Below, one piece after another: positions 1-5,163 of a stretch of DNA of 5,570 nucleotides (position 1 is its first letter; every line of letters begins with the position of its first letter). The position numbers were made by a program, and so were the translations under genes. Source of the stretch: Anaerolineae bacterium. GTDB taxonomy: Bacteria > Chloroflexota > Anaerolineae > Promineifilales > Promineifilaceae. A model generated the notes under the pieces. It ran no database searches, was not told where the DNA came from, and worked only from the letters and a program-made list of their open reading frames with translations. Location: NCBI GenBank assembly GCA_014879345.1, contig JACSSI010000374.1, positions 1-5,570 of the forward strand, given 5' to 3'.

Positions 1-764
1 TACCGTTCCTTACCATTTATACATTAGGTTCGTTTCGTGTTTATCAAGACGATATACCGATTCTTGAATGGTCAAACAGTAAAAGTGCTTCGCTGTTTAA
101 ATTATTACTTGCTCGCAGAAAGGAAAAAATCGCAAAGGAAGTGTTAATGGATATGTTTTGGCCTGATGCCGAACCTGATGCAGCCCGCAACAATTTAAAT
201 GTCACCATCTACAACCTCCGCAAAACTTTGCGAAACGGCTACCACGATTTTTCCCATATCCTGTTCCAGAATGGCTACTATTTGCTAAACCCGGAGATGA
301 TTATCTGGGTCGATTCAGAGTCGTTTGAACAAAACGTATTGGCAGCACAAGAATATGAACGTAACGGCCGTTTTGACTTAGCTATCAACAATTACCATGC
401 TGCTGAAGCTTTGTATCAAGGCGAATATTTAAGTGATGATCGATACGAAGATTGGCCTATACCACAGCGGCAAAACCTCCAGAATCAATACCTTAATATA
501 TTAGAAAAATTAAGCAGTCATTATTTCAACAATGGTGAATTAACGCTAACAATACGCCTGTGCCGGCAAATTATCACCGTCGATGCTTGCCAGGAAGAAG
601 CCCACCGCCAATTGATGTTAAGTTATGCACAATTAGGGCAACCACACCTGGCCCTGCGCCAGTTCCACCAGCTAAGTGAATGCCTGCAAGAAGAGCTAGG
701 CGTTAAGCCCTCTCCGGAAACCATTCAAATCCTGAACCAAATCCGAAGCCATAACTTCGAGTGA
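1..764 (+). CDS. BTAD-domain (SARP/MalT-like) transcriptional regulator, C-terminal part
   Basis: The open frame enters from the left edge (first full codon at position 3) and ends at TGA 762-764, leaving 253 residues visible. The first ~95 residues read as an OmpR/PhoB-type winged helix of the BTAD/SARP class: TLGSFRVYQDD, then KEVLMDMFWPDAEPDAARNN, then a recognition-helix region with NVTIYNLRKTLR. The rest is a helical bacterial transcriptional activation domain, with the family's characteristic ending EEAHRQLMLSYAQLGQPHLA...LGVKPSPET. Known members are DNA-binding activators in the cytoplasm. In Chloroflexota the pair often sits at the C-terminus of large MalT-like ATPase/TPR regulators, so the missing N-terminus could be short or very long. 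The ATG at 141 lies inside the winged helix and is not the true start. The gene is followed by two uncharacterised genes on the same strand, which are candidate targets by position only. Confidence 0.9.
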   Translation, partial: PFLTIYTLGSFRVYQDDIPILEWSNSKSASLFKLLLARRKEKIAKEVLMDMFWPDAEPDAARNNLNVTIYNLRKTLRNGYHDFSHILFQNGYYLLNPEMIIWVDSESFEQNVLAAQEYERNGRFDLAINNYHAAEALYQGEYLSDDRYEDWPIPQRQNLQNQYLNILEKLSSHYFNNGELTLTIRLCRQIITVDACQEEAHRQLMLSYAQLGQPHLALRQFHQLSECLQEELGVKPSPETIQILNQIRSHNFE

Positions 765-771
765 TCCTTAA

Positions 772-824
772 ACTTAATTGAGTTTGTTGTGTAATTAAGT
801 GAAAAAACAGTGCTGATTAATTAC
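772..824. repeat. Three mutually complementary TTAATT-core arms after the regulator gene
   Basis: ACTTAATT (772-779) is perfectly complementary to AATTAAGT (793-800), with a 13-nt loop, starting 8 nt after the regulator stop. The overlapping GTAATTAA (791-798) is also perfectly complementary to TTAATTAC (817-824). The middle arm can therefore pair with either neighbour but not both. The arms are purely AT-rich apart from one G/C pair each, and no T-tract follows, so a standard intrinsic terminator is unlikely. It may be an operator cluster, a weak processing signal or chance in AT-rich DNA. Confidence 0.35.
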
Positions 825-916
825 GCAATGATAAAAAAGTTTTGTGCCAACTGAAATGCGGGCCTGCAAAATGTTCAGCACATTTAACCGTTTCTCTTAA
901 ATATCTGTTTTTACAG

Positions 917-923
917 AAAGGAG
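917..923 (+). promoter_or_regulatory. Ribosome-binding site of the 165-residue gene
   Basis: AAAGGAG is followed by a 6-nt spacer and the ATG at 930. This near-ideal Shine-Dalgarno match fixes the start and argues against the overlapping minus-strand frame being the real gene. Confidence 0.85.
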
Positions 924-929
924 TATAAA

Positions 930-1427
930 ATGCCTTTTGAAACCCCATATCCCGGAATTCTTGATGGTGAAATCACCAGTGTTTTTGTTCACGAGCATGG
1001 GATTGTTGATATTACACCGGACGTAGCTCCAAAAACAATCATTCAAAATGGTGATCCCTGGGCCGTCAGCATCCGGTGGAAAATGAACGGGCCAGATCCA
1101 CTGCTCTGGCATTTGGTCTCCGGCCATTGGCGTGTGAGCCTTCGCCTGGAATCTATTGGGAAAGGCCCCGAATTTAACCTGAGCGATATGGCCGATCCAG
1201 ATTGCCAGAATCAGTTTTTGCCCAGTGCAAGTGGCACTTACTCTTGCCACTTTGATGTTCCGGGCGATTTAATGACTGATGCCGAGGTTACAGAAGAAGG
1301 CTTGGCCATGAAATTAGTGGTTCTGATCACATATCGGGATCCGCTTGATCATCAAGGTCCAATTGCCGCTTATGAGGAAGGCCCTATTCTTCAGTTTTAC
1401 GTTGAAGAACATGATGATCTGCCATAA
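930..1427 (+). CDS. Uncharacterised 165-residue beta-rich protein
   Basis: The function is not known. A strong ribosome-binding site supports the ATG. There is no signal peptide, no membrane segment and no recognisable catalytic motif, so a cytoplasmic protein is expected. Alternating hydrophobic stretches suggest an immunoglobulin-like beta sandwich: DPWAVSIRWKMNG (about 42-54), HWRVSLRLESIGKGPEF (66-82), TYSCHFDVPG (103-112) and MKLVVLITYRDP (127-138), ending in the strand AAYEEGPILQFYVEE (146-160). From memory, proteins with 'LESIGxGPE' and 'EGPxLQFY' blocks recur as paralogs in Chloroflexota, but I cannot name a family. The last residues (EEHDDLP) closely match residues 6-11 of the next gene product, including at DNA level. 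A hairpin terminator follows, so the next gene is probably transcribed largely independently. It contains no ACGGCCGT. Confidence 0.8.
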   Translation: MPFETPYPGILDGEITSVFVHEHGIVDITPDVAPKTIIQNGDPWAVSIRWKMNGPDPLLWHLVSGHWRVSLRLESIGKGPEFNLSDMADPDCQNQFLPSASGTYSCHFDVPGDLMTDAEVTEEGLAMKLVVLITYRDPLDHQGPIAAYEEGPILQFYVEEHDDLP

Positions 1428-1461
1428 CAGCACTTCTTAAGCAACAATTGAAATGTCTGAC

Positions 1462-1510
1462 ACAGGAATCGTCTCTTTCATCATGATTGTTAAGAGACGA
1501 TTTCTGTTTT
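1462..1510 (+). terminator. Rho-independent terminator after the 165-residue gene
   Basis: A 16-bp stem pairs 1462-1477 with 1492-1507 and has a single G-T wobble. Its inner 11 bp (AATCGTCTCTT with AAGAGACGATT) are perfect. The loop is 14 nt. The descending arm ends in T1507, and with it a short run of four T's extends to 1510. It lies 35 bases after the stop codon. The T-tract is short, so some read-through into the next gene is possible. Confidence 0.75.
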
Positions 1511-1535
1511 CAAGTCCAGTTTAAAGAAAAGTCTT

Positions 1536-1557
1536 ACCTATTTGGTGCACAATAGGT
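1536..1557 (+). promoter_or_regulatory. Small hairpin just upstream of the 309-residue gene's ribosome-binding site
   Basis: ACCTATT (1536-1542) and AATAGGT (1551-1557) form a perfect 7-bp stem with an 8-nt loop. It ends 6 nt before the AAAGGGA Shine-Dalgarno sequence at 1564-1570. It could influence translation initiation or be a protein-binding site. It is too short to be sure it is not chance. Confidence 0.35.
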
Positions 1558-1577
1558 TTTGAAAAAGGGAACATAAA

Positions 1578-2507
1578 ATGAGTGCTTTTATTGAAGAATA
1601 TGATGATTTGTCCGTTATTACTGGGATTGGTGATTCAATTCAGCAACGGCTGAGAACTTCATTGCATGTACACAGCTACGCAGATTTGGCAGCCCTCCCT
1701 ATTGACACCATAGCATCTGAGCTAAAATCAGATAAATCTATTCCAGCCCCCTTAAAAACCCGCAAAAAAATTGAGCAATGGGTAGTCGAGGCTGATAATC
1801 TGGCTAAAACACAAGCCTCTCATGATTCAAAGGCAGCAGACTGGGAACCAATCGATTCTTTCGTGCTGGAATTTCAACGGCAGGTGCGGGCACAAGGTGA
1901 ATTTGATTTTCGGGTTGTTGTGCAGCATGTTGAACATGATGCAAACGGTCATTGGGATTTCCGAATCGATGAAGAACGAGAAAATTTGTTTAAGTGGATG
2001 GAAACTGAGGCTAATCTTGATCAGATTATGATGGCGTCTGTCATCAGAGATGACAAGCAACCTGAGCCAAAACAAACAATAGACGCTCAATCTATTGATT
2101 TTTCCTGGAAGAATGATGTGAAGCCCACGCAAATTTCTTTTTCTCAGGGTGGAAAGACTGTAACAACTGCGATGATTGGCAAAGAAGAACGGCCGTTTCT
2201 CGCCCATATCCCGCATGAACAACCCCTTGATGTAGAAGTTACATTTGTGCTGCCATTTACACCAACTACGGGGGACAGTTCCCTACGGTACAGCGCCCAA
2301 TGTCAGATCCATAACCTTTCGCAAGGAATAAAGCCATCTTATATGCAGATGGGTACAACAGAAAACTTTGGCGACGAGCCAAGCATTTCCGCAAAATTAT
2401 CTGGAGTTTCTCTAGAACCGGGGATCTATGAATTGGGGGTTTTGGTCAGAGGAGAACGGCCGTTAGGGGCAAATTATTTTAAATTCCCGAAATTAAATGT
2501 GCTTTGA
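1578..2507 (+). CDS. Uncharacterised 309-residue protein: helix-hairpin-helix plus beta-rich domains
   Basis: The ATG has AAAGGGA 7 nt upstream. Residues 9-40 form a helix-hairpin-helix: DDLSVITGIGDSIQQRLR with the glycine hairpin TGIG, then HSYADLAALPIDTIASEL. It continues to about 78 with a helix containing KIEQWVVEADNLAK. Such modules generally bind DNA backbone or mediate protein contacts. Residues about 89-150 (WEPIDSFVLEFQRQ...HWDFRIDEERENLFKWMETE) look like a second small alpha/beta domain. Residues about 170-309 are beta-rich, with QPLDVEVTFVLPF, RYSAQCQIHNLSQG and LEPGIYELGVLVRGERP, and end on the strand YFKFPKLNVL. The strand pattern resembles the preceding gene product, suggesting a related beta sandwich (inference). 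No signal peptide, transmembrane segment or catalytic motif is visible. Two ACGGCCGT palindromes both encode ERP (204-206 and 293-295). Function unknown; a DNA-linked scaffold or accessory role is only a guess. Confidence 0.85.
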   Translation: MSAFIEEYDDLSVITGIGDSIQQRLRTSLHVHSYADLAALPIDTIASELKSDKSIPAPLKTRKKIEQWVVEADNLAKTQASHDSKAADWEPIDSFVLEFQRQVRAQGEFDFRVVVQHVEHDANGHWDFRIDEERENLFKWMETEANLDQIMMASVIRDDKQPEPKQTIDAQSIDFSWKNDVKPTQISFSQGGKTVTTAMIGKEERPFLAHIPHEQPLDVEVTFVLPFTPTTGDSSLRYSAQCQIHNLSQGIKPSYMQMGTTENFGDEPSISAKLSGVSLEPGIYELGVLVRGERPLGANYFKFPKLNVL

Positions 2508-2529
2508 GGTGTGTTTTTAATCACCAAAG
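2502..2529. terminator. Possible shared hairpin spanning two convergent stop codons
   Basis: CTTT plus GGTG (2502-2505, 2508-2511) can pair with CACC plus AAAG (2522-2529), with a 2-nt bulge and a 10-nt loop. The structure covers the stop codons of both convergent genes, which are only 9 bp apart. The T-run is in the loop rather than after the stem, so it is a weak candidate for a bidirectional terminator. Confidence 0.3.
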
Positions 2530-2810
2530 TCCATATCCTTTAAGAAATCATCTAAAGCGCTACGGAGTTCATCAGAAAGGAAAGTGGTGTCTTCAGATTC
2601 AGATTTATGTTGTACTTCTGTCATTTGAATTTGAAGATCACCCTTGCGGGCTGAATGTAAGCTGTAACTATCGCCTTCTTCCAATATAAGTTTTTTATAA
2701 GGATCCCACTGCATTACAAAGCGATGGTCACATTGTGGGCAGCGCCACTCTTCAACGCCAGAAGAATGTGTTTGTACTAAATTCATTTGATGCTTTTGTT
2801 GCTGATTCAT
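2517..2810 (-). CDS. Small uncharacterised CxxC protein (97 residues)
   Basis: The start is set at the ATG ending at 2810 because GGAG lies 6 nt upstream. A longer reading to 2891 has no such site and would run through the leader repeats. Residues 20-40 hold one zinc-knuckle half, EEWRCPQCDHRFVMQWDPYKK (C24, C27), followed by an acidic, helical C-terminal tail (SDELRSALDDFLKDMDFGD). Only two cysteines are present, so a metal site would need histidines or dimerisation; H29 and H52 are possible ligands. The middle segment LILEEGDSYSLHSARKG is compact and probably beta. There is no signal peptide. The gene converges on the 309-residue gene. Its upstream DNA carries two extended AAACGGCCGTTT palindromes. 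Function unknown. Confidence 0.75.
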   Translation of the reverse strand: MNQQQKHQMNLVQTHSSGVEEWRCPQCDHRFVMQWDPYKKLILEEGDSYSLHSARKGDLQIQMTEVQHKSESEDTTFLSDELRSALDDFLKDMDFGD

Positions 2811-2816
2811 ATGAGT

Positions 2817-2820
2817 CTCC
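2817..2820 (-). promoter_or_regulatory. Ribosome-binding site deciding the start of the CxxC gene
   Basis: On the minus strand GGAG is followed by six bases (ACTCAT) and the ATG at 2810-2808. This selects the 97-residue product over a 124-residue extension. Confidence 0.75.
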
Positions 2821-2837
2821 ACATAACTACAACCAGT

Positions 2838-2853
2838 TAATCTTGTAATCTTG
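2838..2853. repeat. Tandem 8-bp repeat in the leader of the CxxC gene
   Basis: TAATCTTG occurs twice head-to-tail (2838-2845 and 2846-2853), about 18 bp upstream of the ribosome-binding site of the minus-strand CxxC gene. It may be a regulator site or a slippage product. Confidence 0.4.
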
Positions 2854-2865
2854 TTGGTATCATAA

Positions 2866-2906
2866 AACGGCCGTTTCCACCTGCCTACCACCGTTTAGTA
2901 CCGTTT
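2866..2906. repeat. CGGCCG palindrome with phased CCGTTT half-sites
   Basis: The extended palindrome AAACGGCCGTTT (2865-2876) is followed by two further CCGTTT half-sites at 2891 and 2901. Measured from the half-site inside the palindrome (2871), spacings are 20 and 10 bp, about two turns and one turn of the helix. It lies upstream of the CxxC gene, where an operator would be expected. Confidence 0.35.
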
Positions 2907-2966
2907 TGGCGCGGAACTATAGCCTATTAGTCACAAAACCTATGCAAATCTCAGTAATCGCTTAGA

Positions 2967-2978
2967 AAACGGCCGTTT
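2967..2978. repeat. Intergenic copy of the iterated palindrome (AAACGGCCGTTT)
   Basis: This perfect 12-bp palindrome is 1 bp from the stop codon of the sulfotransferase-family gene and 102 bp from the other intergenic copy. It is one of 11 ACGGCCGT occurrences in the window. Confidence 0.9.
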
Positions 2979-2979
2979 C

Positions 2980-3591
2980 TCACCCCTCATTCCGATTCCG
3001 ATACAACTCTGGATCAACCTGCCCTGCCATCGCCAGCGCATCGAACTGCCCGCCTAAAAACGTATTGATGCGTTGTGCCTGCGTCATGGGATCGGTGAGA
3101 ATATCGCTGTAATGGACATAGAGTACCTGGAAATTATCTTGTGCTTGCAGCCATTTCTCCGTGGCAGCCAGGTGCTTTTCAAATAATCCGGCCATTTGAT
3201 CGTCATCCATCTTGTCGCTGTCTTCACCCCGATTCACCAGCATTTTACGCTGAGAGGCCAAAATTTCATCCATATTGCGGCGCACAAACACAACCTTGTA
3301 TTGATAATCTGAGGGCAAATATTTCAGCAGTGCTGAGATAACTTTGACTACTTTGCCAACTGCCTCAGCCACCCAGGCTGTATCCCCTTTATCCAGTTGC
3401 TTGACACGCTCAAACTCAAAATACCCTTTGGGATTATCCCCATCGGCCTCTCGAATTTCGTCGATCAGGAGCGATAGGCCGCCCGCTTCCAACATCTTCA
3501 TCATCATAGACGTGCCGGAACGGGGCAGTCCGGACACCACATAAACAGGAGGTTTCTCTTTGGTGCCAAAGAGTTTTTTGAAATAGTTCAT
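2980..3591 (-). CDS. Sulfotransferase-family P-loop protein (203 residues)
   Basis: The product matches the short bacterial sulfotransferase-like family that would transfer sulfate from PAPS, although the acceptor is unknown. Near the N-terminus VSGLPRSGTS (19-28) is the 5'-phosphosulfate-binding loop. VVFVRRNMDEILASQRKML (100-118) corresponds to the 3'-phosphate-binding segment, with R104/R105 and S113 as candidate contacts. NPKGYFEFE (53-61) and the helix LFEKHLAATEKWL are typical of this subgroup, and NTFLGGQFD near the end is the usual closing element. At 203 residues it is shorter than many sulfotransferases but normal for the minimal form. It is probably cytoplasmic, as no signal or membrane segment is seen. 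The start is supported by AAGGA (3599-3603) with 7-nt spacing. A 33-bp palindromic element lies upstream. Whether it is a true sulfotransferase or only shares the fold cannot be told from sequence. Confidence 0.87.
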   Translation of the reverse strand: MNYFKKLFGTKEKPPVYVVSGLPRSGTSMMMKMLEAGGLSLLIDEIREADGDNPKGYFEFERVKQLDKGDTAWVAEAVGKVVKVISALLKYLPSDYQYKVVFVRRNMDEILASQRKMLVNRGEDSDKMDDDQMAGLFEKHLAATEKWLQAQDNFQVLYVHYSDILTDPMTQAQRINTFLGGQFDALAMAGQVDPELYRNRNEG

Positions 3592-3620
3592 GGTTGAATC
3601 CTTAACGCATACACAATGTC

Positions 3621-3653
3621 AGATTGGTCCAATCTTCAAGATTGGACTAATCT
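3621..3653. repeat. 33-bp double palindrome between acetyltransferase and sulfotransferase genes
   Basis: The whole element is a 16-bp inverted repeat around C3637 with one G-T position. Each half is itself a palindrome: AGATTGG-T-CCAATCT (3621-3635, perfect) and AGATTGG-A-CTAATCT (3639-3653, one mismatch), with centres 18 bp apart. It can be read as a tandem operator for the sulfotransferase gene, or as a REP-like intergenic hairpin. No T-tract follows on the minus strand, so it is not a classic terminator. Confidence 0.75.
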
Positions 3654-3679
3654 CGCTAAGTAACAAAACAAGCGGTTAA

Positions 3680-4930
3680 CTAAAATGTGGTAAGGCACTG
3701 TGGTTTATCTTCTGTCCAGAACAACCGATTAACCACATCGGTGTAAGCAGGATCAGAAATTGTGACAAGCCCATATCGTAGCAGTTGCTTAAACGTAACC
3801 GCGCCCATCGCCAGCGACGAAAAGTCTGATACATCCAGGGTAATTTCCACATCGTAGTGGGCAGAGGCGAATTGCAGGGCAGAACGGCCGTTTTCAAAAT
3901 AAACTACCGTGCTGCCATCATTCTCCTCCAGAAACGAGTCTCGTACTGTAATGCACAAACGGCATGTCTGCCCGCCAAAGTCACGGTCGTTCCACGCTTC
4001 AAAGAGACGAGGAACGTCCAGTACCCGAAACATGATACCCAGGCCGGTAACGGCCGTTTCATGATTAATTCCAGGCAGCATCACCCCACTGCCATTGCGC
4101 GGGTCAGAAAGCAAATAGTGCAGATTTTCATCTTGCACTGTGAGAATGACACGGTTGATCTGGTCTGCTTGTGCATGCAAGAAGGCCAACAATTCATGCA
4201 TGACCTCCGTTGACTCGTAGATAAACGCCCGCACCAGCATATCATTTGCCAAAAAATTACCATTACCGACCGGTTCAAACTTGAACAGCAAATATCCACG
4301 AACCGCATCGCCATCTTTGTAGCCAACCACCCGAAAGGAAACATCTTCAAACACACTATCCCAGGTTGCCGTCGGATAGCTCATCATGCCGTGAGTTTTT
4401 GCCTGATAACGGCCGTAACACGCCTTAACAGCTTCCGCCTCAGACGCATCCAAAAACGAAATATGCTCCTTCGTTCCTTTGGGAAAACTGGCAGGGGCGA
4501 TGGTGTAATGTGTCATTGGTGTACTGTGCCCAAAACCCATCTTTTTATAAAAATCAGGCCGGAACGGGTATAACGCGGTGAAAACAGCCTCCTGTTCCTG
4601 GTAGTGCTTCAAAAAATAGGCCACCATATCCCGGGCAACCTTCTTCTTTTTGTGTACTAAATCAACGGACACACTGCCTAGCCCACCAACCGCCACCTCA
4701 TGCCCGTGCAAGTTCATCGTGAAATCAAACAGGCGCATCACCCCCTTCAGCGTTTCATCTTCAAACAAACCGTAGGAATGTGCATCTGTTTGTGCCAACC
4801 CTTTTTCGAGCCGCTCTTTAAGCTGGGCCATTTCTTCGACTGAATTGATCTTCATGCCAGGAAAAGCGTTCGCCGAAATTTTGGCCCACTCATCAAGGCA
4901 GGCTGCATCAATTTTTTTTATCGTACGCAT
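3680..4930 (-). CDS. Eis-like GNAT N-acetyltransferase with SCP2-type C-terminal domain (416 residues)
   Basis: The architecture fits the Eis family: an N-terminal GNAT domain (about 1-150), a second GNAT-like domain (about 160-295) and a sterol-carrier-like C-terminal domain (about 298-416). Eis proteins use acetyl-CoA to acetylate amines, including aminoglycosides and protein lysines; the substrate here is unknown. The acetyl-CoA strand/loop is VGGLGSVSVD then HKKKKVARDM (81-102), where the usual loop glycine is a lysine. Y128 in RPDFYKKMGFG corresponds to the general-acid tyrosine of Eis. The protein ends in Phe (CLTTF), as in mycobacterial Eis, whose C-terminal carboxylate acts in catalysis. 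The ATG at 4930 is preferred over one 10 codons upstream because AAGGAG lies 7 nt before it. TACAAT on the minus strand (4982-4987) may be its -10 box, without a good -35. Three ACGGCCGT palindromes lie inside the gene. Confidence 0.88.
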   Translation of the reverse strand: MRTIKKIDAACLDEWAKISANAFPGMKINSVEEMAQLKERLEKGLAQTDAHSYGLFEDETLKGVMRLFDFTMNLHGHEVAVGGLGSVSVDLVHKKKKVARDMVAYFLKHYQEQEAVFTALYPFRPDFYKKMGFGHSTPMTHYTIAPASFPKGTKEHISFLDASEAEAVKACYGRYQAKTHGMMSYPTATWDSVFEDVSFRVVGYKDGDAVRGYLLFKFEPVGNGNFLANDMLVRAFIYESTEVMHELLAFLHAQADQINRVILTVQDENLHYLLSDPRNGSGVMLPGINHETAVTGLGIMFRVLDVPRLFEAWNDRDFGGQTCRLCITVRDSFLEENDGSTVVYFENGRSALQFASAHYDVEITLDVSDFSSLAMGAVTFKQLLRYGLVTISDPAYTDVVNRLFWTEDKPQCLTTF

Positions 4931-4937
4931 TTGCAAA

Positions 4938-4943
4938 CTCCTT
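4938..4943 (-). promoter_or_regulatory. Ribosome-binding site deciding the acetyltransferase start
   Basis: On the minus strand AAGGAG is followed by 7 nt and the ATG at 4930-4928. An alternative ATG at 4960 would place this site inside the coding sequence and has no comparable site of its own. Confidence 0.85.
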
Positions 4944-5002
4944 AAAATGTGCTGTCCCATTACCGTTGGGCAACGATTGGAATTGTATCCGAAATCAGGT
5001 TG

Positions 5003-5032
5003 TTGACATTGGCGCTAACAACAAACTATAAT
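5003..5032 (+). promoter_or_regulatory. Consensus sigma-70 type promoter for the PEP-binding gene
   Basis: TTGACA (5003-5008) and TATAAT (5027-5032) both match the consensus perfectly, with an 18-bp spacer. Transcription would start near 5039, leaving a leader of about 125 nt before the ATG at 5164. It points away from the acetyltransferase gene. Confidence 0.8.
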
Positions 5033-5042
5033 TTAGGTATGT

Positions 5043-5058
5043 CTAATTTATATATTAG
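5043..5058. promoter_or_regulatory. Possible operator just downstream of the promoter
   Basis: CTAAT (5043-5047) and ATTAG (5054-5058) form an inverted repeat around a 6-bp AT centre, starting within a few bases of the expected transcription start. The position suits a repressor site, but the arms are short and AT-rich. Confidence 0.35.
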
Positions 5059-5163
5059 CTATTAAAAATTCAGCATTAAACCTGGTAGGCTAAACACCAT
5101 AAAAAGTACCGGTTGATTCCCGGGATGTGGTAAATGTGATTTATTTATAAAGGAAGATTTACT

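Larger units (their letters stand above)
1402..1610 (+). repeat. 20-bp imperfect direct repeat linking the ends of two genes
   Basis: Bases 1402-1421, at the 3' end of the 165-residue gene, and 1591-1610, at the 5' end of the 309-residue gene, match at 18 of 20 positions. Both differences are C/T changes, one at a third codon position and one changing His to Tyr, and the copies encode EEHDDL and EEYDDL. The two copies are 189 bp apart, a multiple of three, and both genes use the same frame. This suggests duplication or fission rather than independent origin. Confidence 0.6.

Noticed and set aside
897..1250. A 117-codon minus-strand open frame
   Set aside because: It lies opposite the 165-residue gene, which has an excellent ribosome-binding site and a following terminator. 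The minus frame has neither and reads as low-quality protein.
1402..1610. A small insertion sequence flanked by the 20-bp direct repeat
   Set aside because: There is no transposase and no terminal inverted repeat. The repeats are imperfect, longer than usual target duplications, and code for protein at both sites.
1827..2222. A 131-codon minus-strand open frame
   Set aside because: It is antisense to the 309-residue gene, whose domains are coherent across this stretch. The composition looks like a reverse-strand artefact.
2811..2891. N-terminal extension of the CxxC protein by 27 residues
   Set aside because: It would run through the tandem repeat and the palindrome, and the internal ATG at 2810 has a GGAG site at good spacing.
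2967..2978. The palindrome after the sulfotransferase stop as an intrinsic terminator
   Set aside because: A 12-bp perfect palindrome leaves no proper loop, and the same sequence occurs inside many genes where termination would be harmful.
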